From positions 1-64,000 of the forward strand of contig CAXULQ010000002.1 of the NCBI GenBank assembly GCA_964251965.1: a stretch of DNA of 64,000 nucleotides, given 5' to 3'. The DNA is from Mucilaginibacter_A sp964251965 (GTDB taxonomy: Bacteria; Bacteroidota; Bacteroidia; Sphingobacteriales; Sphingobacteriaceae). Numbering within the stretch: position 1 is the stretch's first letter; each line of letters starts with the position of its first letter. The position numbers and the translations under genes were made by a program. The notes under the pieces are model-generated. The model was given only the letters and a program-made list of their open reading frames with translations, was not told the origin of the DNA and ran no database searches. This document shows positions 35,853 to 45,473 of the stretch, in pieces.

Positions 35853-37490
35853 TCATATCTTTCTTGCCGTATTAATCACATTTACACCATTAAAACGAGT
35901 AGTTGCCGAGCCATGCGAAACGGCGTTAGATTGCGAAGGCTGGCCTTTTCCGTCGTTAAAAGCACCGCCCAAACGGTAATCGCTTTCATCGGCAATGGCA
36001 GCGCATGAATTCCAGAACTCGCGTGTGTTGGCCTGGTAAGCAACATCGTTTAACATGCCGATGATTTTGCCGTTTTTAATCTCGTAAAAAGTCTGACCTC
36101 CAAACTGGAAATTATAACGCTGCTGATCGATCGAGAACGAACCATCACCAATAATGTAAATCCCTTTTTCGGTATTTTTGATCATGTCATCAACACTCAG
36201 TTTCGTTTTTCCGGGCTGAAGGGAAATGTTTGCCATCCGCTGAAACTGCACATCGTTCCAGCTTTGCGCGTAGCAGCAGCCCTGGGATTCTTTCAGTCCG
36301 ATAATATGCGCCTGGTCGCGGATCGCCTGGTAATTCACCAAAACACCATCGCTGATAATGTCCCATTTTTTACATTTTACACCTTCGTCATCATAACCAA
36401 CCGCGCCGAGAGAGCCAACCTGCGTTTTATCGGCAACCACGTTTACCAACTTGCTGCCAAACTGGAATTTTTTTGATTCCCATTTATCCAGCGTTAAAAA
36501 ACTGGTTCCGGCATAATTGGCTTCGTAACCTAAAACACGGTCTAATTCCGTCGGGTGGCCAACCGATTCGTGTATAGTCAGCCACAAATGCGAAGGGTCC
36601 AAAATCAAATCGTATTTGCCCGGCTCTACTGTTTTTGCCTTGATTTTTTGGTTGGCATCTGCCGTTGCGGCTTTCACATCTTCCAGCATATCGTAACGGC
36701 CTTTGTAGCGGGTAACCACGCCAGCCACTTTGTCCTGCGGGCGTGCATTCAAATATTCGTGGCCCATACCAACCGGCGAACTCAACGATTTGCGCGACTG
36801 GAACTTGCCAGAAGCCGCATCAATTTTGGTAACCGTAAAACTTGGGAAATTGCGGTGGATATCCTGGTCGATGTAAGAACCATCGGTAGAAGCAAAATAT
36901 TTTTGCTCGTTCACCGCAAAATACGTGGAGTTGATAAAACTTGCGCCGCCCGCTTTTGCCGCCGCATTTACCGATAGTAAAAGGTCGGTTTTATCTTTGA
37001 TCGGCACTTCAAAAGCGTTAATTTCGATCGGCGTTTTCCAGCTCACTTCACCATAACCTTTTTGCGGAGCTAATTGCACTGGTTCGGCCTGTATTTTTGA
37101 ATTGGCTTTGGCCACGGCAACGGCGCGTTCGGCAGTTTTGGCAATGTCTTCCTTCGTCATGTTGTTACTCGCCGCAAAACCCCAGCAACCGTTTGCAATT
37201 ACGCGGATGCCAACGCCCTGCGATTCGGTATTGGCAATGTTTTGCACCCGGTTTTCGCGGGTAATAACAGCTTGGTTCAGGTAACGGCCAATGCGCACAT
37301 CGGCATAACTGGCACCTTTGGATTTAGCCGTATTTAAAGCCACATCTGCCAGTTGTTTTTTGAGTTTTACGTCGATGCCGTCGTACAAAGCAGCCATCGG
37401 GTCAATCGGACGGGCAAATGCATCTAAACCCGGCAGCATCATCGAGCCGATCCCCAGGCCCGAAAGGTAAAGAAAGTCGCTTCTTTTCAA
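35853..37490 (-). CDS. TldD-type metallopeptidase
   Basis: A 545-residue TldD homologue with the catalytic zinc motif in LTIHESVGHPTELDRVLGYE near 307-326 (HExxxH) and the characteristic GYDDEGVKCKKWDIISDGVL downstream. A hydrophobic N-terminus (SGLGIGSMMLPGLDAFARP) suggests export or a Tat-less anchor, unlike the cytosolic E. coli protein. The start is TTG at 37490, preceded 7 bases upstream by GGAGGA, one of the few strong Shine-Dalgarno sequences in the window. It lies 75 bases downstream of the BatA-cluster membrane protein, with its partner tldE next. Confidence 0.92.
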   Translation of the reverse strand: MKRSDFLYLSGLGIGSMMLPGLDAFARPIDPMAALYDGIDVKLKKQLADVALNTAKSKGASYADVRIGRYLNQAVITRENRVQNIANTESQGVGIRVIANGCWGFAASNNMTKEDIAKTAERAVAVAKANSKIQAEPVQLAPQKGYGEVSWKTPIEINAFEVPIKDKTDLLLSVNAAAKAGGASFINSTYFAVNEQKYFASTDGSYIDQDIHRNFPSFTVTKIDAASGKFQSRKSLSSPVGMGHEYLNARPQDKVAGVVTRYKGRYDMLEDVKAATADANQKIKAKTVEPGKYDLILDPSHLWLTIHESVGHPTELDRVLGYEANYAGTSFLTLDKWESKKFQFGSKLVNVVADKTQVGSLGAVGYDDEGVKCKKWDIISDGVLVNYQAIRDQAHIIGLKESQGCCYAQSWNDVQFQRMANISLQPGKTKLSVDDMIKNTEKGIYIIGDGSFSIDQQRYNFQFGGQTFYEIKNGKIIGMLNDVAYQANTREFWNSCAAIADESDYRLGGAFNDGKGQPSQSNAVSHGSATTRFNGVNVINTARKI

Positions 37491-37565
37491 TTTATATCCT
37501 CCAGAATTTAATTTGATTTATAAAGTTCCAATTTATGCTTTTTAGTTAAGGTTGAAGGAAAATAT

Positions 37566-39368
37566 TTATAACAATTTTGTTTCAAGCCACAAAAATGTAA
37601 CAGAAAGTAAAAAGAGCAGGTAAAACCAGATCGGCGGCACAAAAATCTGTTCTTCTTTTTGCTGTTTTTGAACGTTTTGCTGTTTTGCCCGGAATTGCCG
37701 CGCGTACTGTTCCGTTAATTTGATTTTTCCCGAAGCTTTTAAAGTCCTCCAGTCCGTATTTTCAAAAAAATAAACACAATCTGTCGTATTGTTTTGCGTT
37801 GAGACAGGAAACCAGCCGGAACGCCCCGGCCAAAACACAGTTTCCTGCAAAAACGGGATTGCCGGATTTTGGCTCAGTGAAATTTTTTCTCCGTTCACTT
37901 TTAGCGTTGCATTTCGATCAGCCGTTTCCAAATAAACTTTCGTCATGCTGTTTTTACCAGCAAAATTTTCGGTATAAACATTTTCTTTCCGGTTGATTTT
38001 CCTGGCAGCTTTAGACAACAGCATCGACCAAAATGCACTGTATTCTTTTTGTTTGCCCAAAAGTTGCCAGCTAAACGTGTTGTTCAACGTAGATAAAAGC
38101 AATTTCCCGGAACCGTAAAGTTTACTGTTGACGAGCAAATGCGCCGCTTCATCCTGCACCAAAGCTTGCGAATTTGGCTGGTTTTTGATGAACACCGGAT
38201 GATCGGCAGCAATAACCAAACGCGTTCCGGCAGCATCGTTCAGCTTTAAATTCAACTGTTTCTGCGGATTTTCCGAAGCATAGATTGCAAAATTTTGTTT
38301 GATAAAAGAAGCATTGGCCGCACTGTCGGCACGGATAATCAAACCCATTCCTTTTGCGCTGGTTTGCGCTAAAATTGTGGAAACTTCTGCTTTGCTTAGA
38401 TTACCAAATTCAGCAGCATCTGTAACCAGCACATCAAATTTCTCAAGTAGCGAAGGCGTTATTTTTTCCAGCGGAAATTTGCTTAGATTGGCAAAATCCG
38501 TCGTGGTTTTGTTTTTGCTGATGGTGCTTCTTGCCGCAACTTCATAAGCGTTCTCAGCCAGCCAGTTCTTCAAAAAGCGACTTTCAAAATCCGGCGAAGC
38601 CGAAAGCATTAGTACTTTCAAAGTTTTTTGCGGTTCGATTGTAACCGGAAGCTTTTCATTTTCCACCGTATCTTTTCCCAACATCGCCAGCAATTGAAAA
38701 ACCGCACGGCCGCTTTCTTTTGGAATTGTACTGAATGAAAACGAAATGCTTCTTTTAGCACCTATTTTTATGGAATCCAAGCCCGTGTTCAAACCTTTCA
38801 AAACCAGTGTAATTTCATCGTTTGTTTGGTTGAGGAAATTGCCTTGCACTTTAAAACTTTCACCGGCATTTAATCGTCGGGTCCAATCCAGTTTTAAAAT
38901 CCCGGAAGGTAAATCCGGTGCATCAAAATTTAGCGGTAATTGTTCCAAACTTTGCAGTTCATCTTCTTCCAAACCAAAACCCAAAACATGCAAACTTGCA
39001 TTAGCTGGAATTGTATTTTTCCACAAACCCAAATCAGCAATAAACTGAATATTGGACAATTTTAAAGTTTGAAAAATAGCTTTATCAGCCGTATAAATTA
39101 AAGTTTTCTGCGGAGAAAAATTTCGATATTTCGCCAGACTGTCTTTGTTAAAACCATCCGTCAGCAGCAATATTTCCTTGTCAATATTGATGCTTCTTTT
39201 ACCATAATAAAACGTCGGAGTAGCCAGGCAAACCAAACTAACAACCGCCAAAACAGAAGCCAACAAACGCCAAGTTAAATGTGATTTATTTTTCCGGCTG
39301 ATCTCTTTCCAAAAAAGGAAAACGAGCAGTAAAACCGAAACAGCAATCACCGAAATATTCCAGGCCAT
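37566..39368 (-). CDS. membrane protein with GATase-like domain in the MoxR/BatA cluster
   Basis: A 600-residue protein with two N-terminal helices (about 5-22 and 34-54), a large extracytoplasmic part and a C-terminal helix in WFYLLFLLSVTFLWLETKLL. Around residues 250-350, KVLMLSASPDFESRFLKNWL, FDVLVTDAAEFGNLS and GMGLIIRADS form a Rossmann-like segment resembling the glutamine-amidotransferase-like domain found in these clusters, with no obvious catalytic Cys-His pair. It starts 2 bases after the preceding gene's stop, so translation is probably coupled. Likely a scaffold or sensor in the moxR system; function unknown. Confidence 0.7.
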   Translation of the reverse strand: MAWNISVIAVSVLLLVFLFWKEISRKNKSHLTWRLLASVLAVVSLVCLATPTFYYGKRSINIDKEILLLTDGFNKDSLAKYRNFSPQKTLIYTADKAIFQTLKLSNIQFIADLGLWKNTIPANASLHVLGFGLEEDELQSLEQLPLNFDAPDLPSGILKLDWTRRLNAGESFKVQGNFLNQTNDEITLVLKGLNTGLDSIKIGAKRSISFSFSTIPKESGRAVFQLLAMLGKDTVENEKLPVTIEPQKTLKVLMLSASPDFESRFLKNWLAENAYEVAARSTISKNKTTTDFANLSKFPLEKITPSLLEKFDVLVTDAAEFGNLSKAEVSTILAQTSAKGMGLIIRADSAANASFIKQNFAIYASENPQKQLNLKLNDAAGTRLVIAADHPVFIKNQPNSQALVQDEAAHLLVNSKLYGSGKLLLSTLNNTFSWQLLGKQKEYSAFWSMLLSKAARKINRKENVYTENFAGKNSMTKVYLETADRNATLKVNGEKISLSQNPAIPFLQETVFWPGRSGWFPVSTQNNTTDCVYFFENTDWRTLKASGKIKLTEQYARQFRAKQQNVQKQQKEEQIFVPPIWFYLLFLLSVTFLWLETKLL

Positions 39369-39370
39369 CG

Positions 39371-41515
39371 TTATCGGTTTGCGCGGTTTAAGTTTTTAAA
39401 ATAGGAGCTGGCCAAACCCAAATCCGGGTTGTTTGCTGTTGGCTGCGGTAGTTTTGCAACCGGTGGAAGCATTTTTTGTATCGCTTTTTCAACTGTAAAA
39501 ATATCCTGTTGACTGATGTTTTCAGGTTGATTAAGTTGCGCCATAATCTTACGAAAAGCCGTTACTGCCGGCAAATAAACCGATGGTTGCGCCGCCGCTT
39601 TACTACTCAATTGCAAATTAGTTTGCCGCAAAATTTGCTGCGAACCGGCACCCAAACCCATTCCGTTTTTAAGCTGATGCAGCAACGTAGCGGATTGCCG
39701 CAAAGCCAGATTTGGATCAGCTTGTTTTTTAAAATCCTGCTGGTTTACAGGCTGAATTATTTTCGTCAGATCGCCCGTCAGCCTTTTTTCTGCCGGTTTT
39801 AACGGTGCAATTTTAGCACTCGTTTTAGCTACGTAAGCACGCGATTTTTGCTGCAAATCTTTCAATAAACGCAAGGCTTTGTAAGCAAAAGGCAACGCTT
39901 CCCGTGGCTTGTAAGTGCGCAAACGCAGCTCGGCACTCCACATTTCGTTCAGCGTTGCTTTCAGCTGGTTTTTCGTTTCCGGCGTTAAAAAACCTGCATC
40001 TTCGGCGTTGTCGTGTTTATCGGTATAAGCGTCCAAAATTTTGGCGGCGTTGCTAAAATCTGCCGGGTTCGATAATGAATTTCCGTCTTCCGGGTCGCCG
40101 CCCGATTCGTTTTCTTCGCCCAGAAACTTGCCGTAACGCAGCCGCAGCAACTTCTGGTCGAAACCTAAATTATTGCTCCGTTTTTTAAATTCTTCTGCCT
40201 TGATCGTGTCTTTTTCGCGTAGCAATTGCTCTGTTTCGATGATAATTTGCCGCTCACTCCTAAACAATTCCGGTTTCACATCCAGACTGTTCGCCATGCC
40301 TTCCATCTGCATCAATTTGGCCGTGTCTGCAATCGAAACGATATAAACTTCCGAGCGCGTTTCCTGGCGGTGGTTGTCGGTTGCTTTTACATAAAAGTAC
40401 AATTCATCGCCCGGCTGCATTCCTAATTGCTTTAAATCCAACAATTCCTGTAACTGATATTGTGTTTGATGGCCGTTAAAACTTACATCAAAACTGATTT
40501 TCTGCTCCTTAAACTTAACCGCTTCGCCGCTTCCGCTGGCAATTGTAGCGTTGATGTACGCTTCGCTGATGCCGTAATCATCGCTAAATTCTGTTTTTAG
40601 CAGGGTTTTTTGTAGTTCGCCAAAATCAATTACAGTTGTTGGTTTTGGTGTTTGGATGCGTATGGCCGGCGGCAAATCTTTGATTACTTCAATTTGATAC
40701 AATTCAGAAATTTTACCGTCTAAATTCACCTGATAAAAGCCCGGCGCATATATCAGTTTTGTAGTTTTCCACAAAGTCCGTTCTGCATTTGCTGCTTTTA
40801 AGGCCAGTTTTTCATGATCGTTAAAAATCAAACTCAATGTTTTTACCGCTTTTGTTGTATTGATTACCCAGCTGACCGTTGCGCCGTCTTCTGCCAAAAC
40901 CGAGAATTTTTCCTGCTCACGTGTACTTTTTCCGGTATAATTTGGCGGCGTAATTTTTAGGCTGAAGTGATCAATTTCCGGTAAAATAACTTCCGGTCTA
41001 GCTTGCTTTTCTGTTCCGTTTAATGTTTCTTTTATGGATGTAAAATGTTTGTTTTTAAAGTTGAATGGAAGTTTTACTAATAATAAACTAATGCAAAATG
41101 CAACCATTAAAATAATTGCCGCAGAATTTAATCGCCTGTAAATTTCTTTAGGTTGAGGTAGTCCCGTTAAAATATTTTCTACCTTTTGCTTTTGTAATCG
41201 CTCCAAAAGGTTTAAGGAATCGGTTGGTTTTAAAGTTAATTCCGTGCTTTCTTCCAACTCCGGAAAAAAGTCATTCAAATAACGGGCAACATCCAAAACA
41301 CTAATTTTCCAAAAAGGATTAGTTGAAAAAAAGAGCATTCCAAATGCAAAAAATAAAGGTAATATCCATAAAAATGAACTTGAAAAAAGTACATGAAAAA
41401 TTGAACTTAGAAACAATGCAGCGGCTAAAGCCAAAAAAGCAAGCGACAAAATATTGCTGCTCCGCCACTTTTGTTGCCAGTTGCTGATGACTAATTTCCC
41501 CTTTGCTTCAGGCAT
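39371..41515 (-). CDS. large membrane protein of the MoxR/BatA cluster (DUF4175-like)
   Basis: A 714-residue protein with two N-terminal helices (near residues 22-42 and 48-66), a third near 128-146, then an extracytoplasmic beta-rich region (for example FSLKITPPNYTGKSTREQEK near 183-202) and a long helical Ala/Leu/Lys-rich second half. The layout matches DUF4175-type proteins found beside MoxR ATPases; identity is tentative. The start overlaps the end of the BatA-like gene by 8 bases, and the next gene begins 2 bases after its stop, so the three are one translational unit. Confidence 0.7.
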   Translation of the reverse strand: MPEAKGKLVISNWQQKWRSSNILSLAFLALAAALFLSSIFHVLFSSSFLWILPLFFAFGMLFFSTNPFWKISVLDVARYLNDFFPELEESTELTLKPTDSLNLLERLQKQKVENILTGLPQPKEIYRRLNSAAIILMVAFCISLLLVKLPFNFKNKHFTSIKETLNGTEKQARPEVILPEIDHFSLKITPPNYTGKSTREQEKFSVLAEDGATVSWVINTTKAVKTLSLIFNDHEKLALKAANAERTLWKTTKLIYAPGFYQVNLDGKISELYQIEVIKDLPPAIRIQTPKPTTVIDFGELQKTLLKTEFSDDYGISEAYINATIASGSGEAVKFKEQKISFDVSFNGHQTQYQLQELLDLKQLGMQPGDELYFYVKATDNHRQETRSEVYIVSIADTAKLMQMEGMANSLDVKPELFRSERQIIIETEQLLREKDTIKAEEFKKRSNNLGFDQKLLRLRYGKFLGEENESGGDPEDGNSLSNPADFSNAAKILDAYTDKHDNAEDAGFLTPETKNQLKATLNEMWSAELRLRTYKPREALPFAYKALRLLKDLQQKSRAYVAKTSAKIAPLKPAEKRLTGDLTKIIQPVNQQDFKKQADPNLALRQSATLLHQLKNGMGLGAGSQQILRQTNLQLSSKAAAQPSVYLPAVTAFRKIMAQLNQPENISQQDIFTVEKAIQKMLPPVAKLPQPTANNPDLGLASSYFKNLNRANR

Positions 41516-43037
41516 AATTTACTTCTTTTTTGGTTTGGCTTGAGACAATCCTCTCCACCAGAAAAACGAGGAACAAGGCAATCCAGAAAGCGTGTTTCAA
41601 ATCCGTTAAATCCTTTGGTTTCGCAATTTTTGAGCTAAAATCCGGTTCTTTTTCTACAAGAATTTGCTGCTGATCGGGATTGATCATGCGCTTATCGTAA
41701 ACCTCAAAATCAGGTTGTGAATAGCTTTTCAAGATCAAATTTAATAGCAGTTTTGGGAAATCATTACTCCAAACCAAATCATTCCAACTTGGATTAAAGC
41801 GACTGTAAAATCGGTAGAAGTTTCTATTTCCTAAATGTTGATTACTCAATATTGGCTCGCCGAAACCATTCTGCCAAACGTTTTCAACCGTTGCGTTGAT
41901 GCTTCTTTTATCAGGTAAAATCTGTTGATATAAATTGATTGGATCACCAGGATTTTCACTGCTGATCCAGGAATTGATGGTTTGCGTTTTGCCGTTTTCG
42001 TACCCAAAAATATTTCCACCAGCAATTAATTTTGAAGTATTTGAAGGAAAGTTTTCGTTCGATAACCAGAAAATCCAATCCTGATTGTTTGAAACCTGGT
42101 TAAAATTACTGGCAGAAACGATTTTCATTTTCCGTCCGCTAAACTTTTTTACGGCTTGCAGAGCAGCGTTTAAATAAGCGGCATCCGCAGGAAACTGGTT
42201 TTGATAAATGGTTATTTTTAGGGTAGAAGTATCGACAGAAACCGGTTTTTGCGGACTATTTTTTAAAGCCACAACAGGTTTTCCTTCCTCAAAAGAAACT
42301 TTAAAATTTGAATTACCACGATCTGCCGATTGCAAATTTATGGTGCTAAAAGAAGTACCGGCAGGTTTGCTTTCGCCAACCAGCAAACGGATGCTATCGG
42401 TTGAAGTAAAATAAGCATTTTGGATCCAGGTGGAAACGGAATCAGCAGGCGTGTAAGTTTTCCAATTCAGATTAATATTTAACGTTGGCCGCTTACCTTT
42501 AAAATGCTGCAACTGGTTGGAAGTAAATAGATAAGCAGGCATTTTTTGCTGGATTTGCTGCTCCAACAACTTCAACAAACTCCAGTAAGGGCGAGGTTTT
42601 GGGTTGATTGCTTTGCGCGAAGTATCCTGCAAAACCTCCTGTAATTTTAGTGCCTTAAAAGAAGCATCAAACTGGTGCAACTCGTATCCAGCCTTTAATA
42701 GCGAATCAATTTGCGGTTTAAAATGCGCATATACTTCTTTTACCGGTTCTTTTTCAATTAAAATCCAGCCTTTAATTTTGGTTTGCTGCGCTTGCTTTTG
42801 CCAGAATGGTTCGGTTAATAAAAATGCCAGCAAAATCAACAAAAGGCAACGTAAAAGCAGTAGTAGCCAATCGGTTATGCGGAAACTACGCGAACTTTGC
42901 CGCGCACTTTCACCCAGCAAAGCAATGCTGCCGATTTTGAGCGTTTTACCGGTTTTGATATGCCACAAATGAATCAGAATTGGAATGCTGATTGCGGCAA
43001 TTGCCCAAAGCCATAAAGGGTTTAATAGTTGGAGCAT
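41508..43037 (-). CDS. BatA N-terminal domain membrane protein
   Basis: A 509-residue protein opening with the BatA/aerotolerance N-terminal domain: LLNPLWLWAIAAISIPILIH, a short cytoplasmic loop with SIALLGESARQSSRSFRITD, then LLLLLRCLLLILLAFLLTEP. The central extracytoplasmic part has no recognised fold, and a last helix (AFWIALFLVFLVERIV) returns to the membrane. In related clusters such proteins act with MoxR ATPase and DUF58/vWA proteins in envelope stress or metal-centre assembly. Four motif copies fall inside this gene (41899, 42347, 42656 and 42731), the densest cluster in any coding region here. Confidence 0.85.
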   Translation of the reverse strand: MLQLLNPLWLWAIAAISIPILIHLWHIKTGKTLKIGSIALLGESARQSSRSFRITDWLLLLLRCLLLILLAFLLTEPFWQKQAQQTKIKGWILIEKEPVKEVYAHFKPQIDSLLKAGYELHQFDASFKALKLQEVLQDTSRKAINPKPRPYWSLLKLLEQQIQQKMPAYLFTSNQLQHFKGKRPTLNINLNWKTYTPADSVSTWIQNAYFTSTDSIRLLVGESKPAGTSFSTINLQSADRGNSNFKVSFEEGKPVVALKNSPQKPVSVDTSTLKITIYQNQFPADAAYLNAALQAVKKFSGRKMKIVSASNFNQVSNNQDWIFWLSNENFPSNTSKLIAGGNIFGYENGKTQTINSWISSENPGDPINLYQQILPDKRSINATVENVWQNGFGEPILSNQHLGNRNFYRFYSRFNPSWNDLVWSNDFPKLLLNLILKSYSQPDFEVYDKRMINPDQQQILVEKEPDFSSKIAKPKDLTDLKHAFWIALFLVFLVERIVSSQTKKEVNYA

Positions 43038-43042
43038 TTTTG

Positions 43043-43077
43043 TTAGCTATCAGGTGTCAGCAATCGGCTTTCAGCTT
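43043..43077. repeat. short dispersed repeat with CAGCAATCGGCTTTCAGC
   Basis: The core CAGCAATCGGCTTTCAGC here nearly repeats at 60670-60690 between hemB and hemL, with TTAGCTATCA beside both copies. A member of an intergenic repeat family, not a gene. Confidence 0.6.
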
Positions 43078-43145
43078 CTTTCAAGTTTATTATTTGGGTT
43101 GATATTTTTACTATTAACCATGAACCAATACCTATGAACTTCCTC

Positions 43146-44030
43146 TCAAAACCCTTTACTCCGCTGGTTCAAAAAATCGCGCAAGGCCAAATCTAAAGGT
43201 TGGTCCATGCTGATTAAGCGGTAGAAAATGTTTCTATCCAGCAGTTGTGTTTTGATGTAGGCTAAGCGTTCGTCTAATTTTTGTTTGTAAATTTTTCGGG
43301 TTTGTGTGGCGTTTATTTGGATGGTTTCTCCGGTTTCTAAATCTTCTAAAGTTGAGTATCCGGCGAAATCCAGTTCCAGTTCGTTTTTGCCGATAATTTG
43401 AAAGACGATAATTTCGTGTTTTAAGGTTGAAAGTTTATCCAGTAATTCTAAAATCTCGTTGTTTTCTTCGTAAAAATCGGTAACAAAAACCAGCAGTTCG
43501 CGCTTTCCGGTCCCGGCAAAAACCTCTTTATAATTTACTTCTTGTGTGAATTTTCCGCTTGGATTTAGGTTTTCCAACTGATAAAACAAACGGTTTAAAT
43601 GCTGCATGCTTTGCCTCGGCACCAACGAAAACAAACTGCCGTTTTGCAAAACGTATAAGCCGGTTGCATCTCCCTGTAAATTAGCCAGATAAGCCAGCGA
43701 AGCGGTTAGATAAGCAGCATAAGTGCTCTTTTTATAGCCATTATCTTCGTGGTTCATGGAAGCGCTGGCATCAACCAAAAAACGGACGGAAATGCTGGTT
43801 TCTACTTCCGATTCGCGGATGTAATATCGATCTGAACGGGCAAACATTTTCCAGTCCAACGAACGTAAATCATCGCCCGGCTGGTAACTTCGGTACTGAG
43901 AAAATTCCATGCCTGGCCCTTTGATCGTGCTTTTGTTTACGCCGCTCATAAAACCGTCAACCACTGTTTTTGCAGCTAATTGGAGGCTTTTGATGGACAT
44001 GACAATTTTTGGATCGAGGAGGCGGGACAT
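43146..44030 (-). CDS. DUF58 (vWA-like) protein
   Basis: A 294-residue DUF58 protein. SQYRSYQPGDDLRSLDWKMFARSDRYYIRE near residues 43-72 (read in two parts) is the DUF58 signature, and VRFLVDASASMNHED near 84-98 is a vWA-type MIDAS with DxSxS. RELLVFVTDFYEEN near 170 continues the fold. DUF58 proteins pair with MoxR AAA+ ATPases in cofactor insertion or envelope maintenance. Here moxR is upstream, separated by a 73-codon antitoxin-like gene, and the BatA-like gene is downstream. No membrane helix is seen, unlike many DUF58 proteins. Confidence 0.92.
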   Translation of the reverse strand: MSRLLDPKIVMSIKSLQLAAKTVVDGFMSGVNKSTIKGPGMEFSQYRSYQPGDDLRSLDWKMFARSDRYYIRESEVETSISVRFLVDASASMNHEDNGYKKSTYAAYLTASLAYLANLQGDATGLYVLQNGSLFSLVPRQSMQHLNRLFYQLENLNPSGKFTQEVNYKEVFAGTGKRELLVFVTDFYEENNEILELLDKLSTLKHEIIVFQIIGKNELELDFAGYSTLEDLETGETIQINATQTRKIYKQKLDERLAYIKTQLLDRNIFYRLISMDQPLDLALRDFLNQRSKGF

Positions 44031-44038
44031 AGAGATAT

Positions 44039-44260
44039 TTAAAAATATTTTTTTATTACATCTTCATGAGATTTTCCTTCGCCTCTTTCTCCTTGTTCAA
44101 TTGATTCCTCAACCTCGTTTTTTACATGTTCTGGCAAGTCATCCCAAAAATCATATTCCTGATCGATCTGTAAAATAGATTGAACCATCCGAAGAACTTT
44201 TTCATCAGATTGATCTAATGCTTTTATAATACTTTGTTTTAATTGTTCTTTTTTAGACAT
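44039..44260 (-). CDS. antitoxin-like small protein
   Basis: A 73-residue acidic protein, helical, with WDDLPEHVKNEVEESIEQGE and a C-terminal HEDVIKKYF. This arrangement (ELP-x-H/hk ... HEEV-x-KY) is familiar from Bacteroidetes type II antitoxins that normally precede a RelE/ParE toxin. No toxin gene follows: the next gene, 8 bases on, is DUF58. It is therefore either an orphan antitoxin inserted in the moxR operon or a domesticated regulator. A motif variant lies in its leader (44303-44314). Confidence 0.7.
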   Translation of the reverse strand: MSKKEQLKQSIIKALDQSDEKVLRMVQSILQIDQEYDFWDDLPEHVKNEVEESIEQGERGEGKSHEDVIKKYF

Positions 44261-44316
44261 AGCAATTTAAATTATCAGTTTTAACAATTTAATTTAACCC
44301 TATAAAAACAGTATCA

Positions 44317-45315
44317 TTAAGCCAACACTTTCGGGCGTTCAATCGCCTTAATCAGTTCCTCGGTAACTTTATCCGAAATTACATTCTCCGCATCAGCTTT
44401 AAAATTCATTAAAATGCGGTGGCGTAAAACAGGGAAAGCCATGTTGTGGATATCTTCCATCAAAACCGCGTACCTTCCTTTAAATAAAGCACGTGCTTTT
44501 GCGGTTAAAATTAAAGCCTGGCCGGCGCGCGGACCAGCTCCCCAACGAACCCATTCTTTAACAAAATTAACAGTTGTGGTATCCGGCCGGGTTGCGCGGA
44601 TTAGGCTACTCACATAATGCACCAAATCATCATTGATGGTAACATCGCGAACTAAGCCTTGCAACTGGCGGATTTCTTCTCCGCCCAAAATTGGATTAAC
44701 CTGCACTTTTTTGCTGCCGGTTGTGCTGTTTAAAACACCAAATTCCTCCTGTGCAGTTGGGTAACCGATTTTAACGTACAATAAAAAACGGTCTAACTGT
44801 GCTTCTGGCAGCGGATAAGTCCCGGCTTGTTCAATCGGGTTTTGGGTGGCGAGGATAAAAAATGGACGGTCTAAAGGATATGTTTGTCCGCCATAAGTTA
44901 CCTCAAATTCCTGCATCGCCTCCAGCAAAGCGGCCTGCGTTTTGGGCGGCGTACGGTTAATTTCATCGGCCAAAACAATATTGGCAAAAAGCGGACCTTT
45001 GTTAAATTTGAAAAAGCGTTTGCCGGTAATGTGGTCTTCTTCCAAAATTTCTGTGCCGACAATATCCGTCGGCATTAAATCCGGCGTAAACTGGATGCGG
45101 CGAAACGATAAATGCAAAGCCTGAGATAAGGTACGCACCATCAGCGTTTTGGCCAGTCCGGGCACGCCTTCCAGCAAGCAATGTCCGCCGGCCAGCAAAG
45201 TAACCAGGATTTCATCTAACACTTGGTCTTGCCCGATAATTACTTTTTGTATTTCCTTTTTAAGCGATGAAAGCTTAGCGAGCAGGTTTTTTAAGTCGAT
45301 TTCCGTAGTCTCCAA
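44317..45315 (-). CDS. MoxR family AAA+ ATPase
   Basis: A 332-residue MoxR ATPase. Walker A GVPGLAKT near 55-62, Walker B NIVLADEINRTPPKTQAAL near 111-129, sensor 1 FILATQNPIEQAGTYPLPEAQ and the arginine finger region QLDRFLLY are all present. It acts as a chaperone-like remodelling ATPase with DUF58/vWA partners in the cytoplasm. It heads the minus-strand cluster moxR to tldE. The start is TTG at 45315; no ATG occurs before the conserved region. The divergent DUF4159 gene begins 158 bases away, so a shared control region is likely. Confidence 0.95.
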   Translation of the reverse strand: METTEIDLKNLLAKLSSLKKEIQKVIIGQDQVLDEILVTLLAGGHCLLEGVPGLAKTLMVRTLSQALHLSFRRIQFTPDLMPTDIVGTEILEEDHITGKRFFKFNKGPLFANIVLADEINRTPPKTQAALLEAMQEFEVTYGGQTYPLDRPFFILATQNPIEQAGTYPLPEAQLDRFLLYVKIGYPTAQEEFGVLNSTTGSKKVQVNPILGGEEIRQLQGLVRDVTINDDLVHYVSSLIRATRPDTTTVNFVKEWVRWGAGPRAGQALILTAKARALFKGRYAVLMEDIHNMAFPVLRHRILMNFKADAENVISDKVTEELIKAIERPKVLA

Positions 45316-45473
45316 AACGTTTTACAATTAAAATGAGCTAAACTTGATTTGTTATTCGAGAAAAGTAGAAATAAAATGTCGGAATTTAGAAAAGTATTAA
45401 AAGGTAGCAGAAACTTTACAAGATTTATATCGATAAAAGAAGTATTCCGTAATATTTGCAATAATTTAGGGCG

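Noticed and set aside
36555..36977. Plus-strand 140-codon ORF opposite tldD
   Set aside because: Antisense shadow with a Phe/His/Arg-rich composition typical of such frames.
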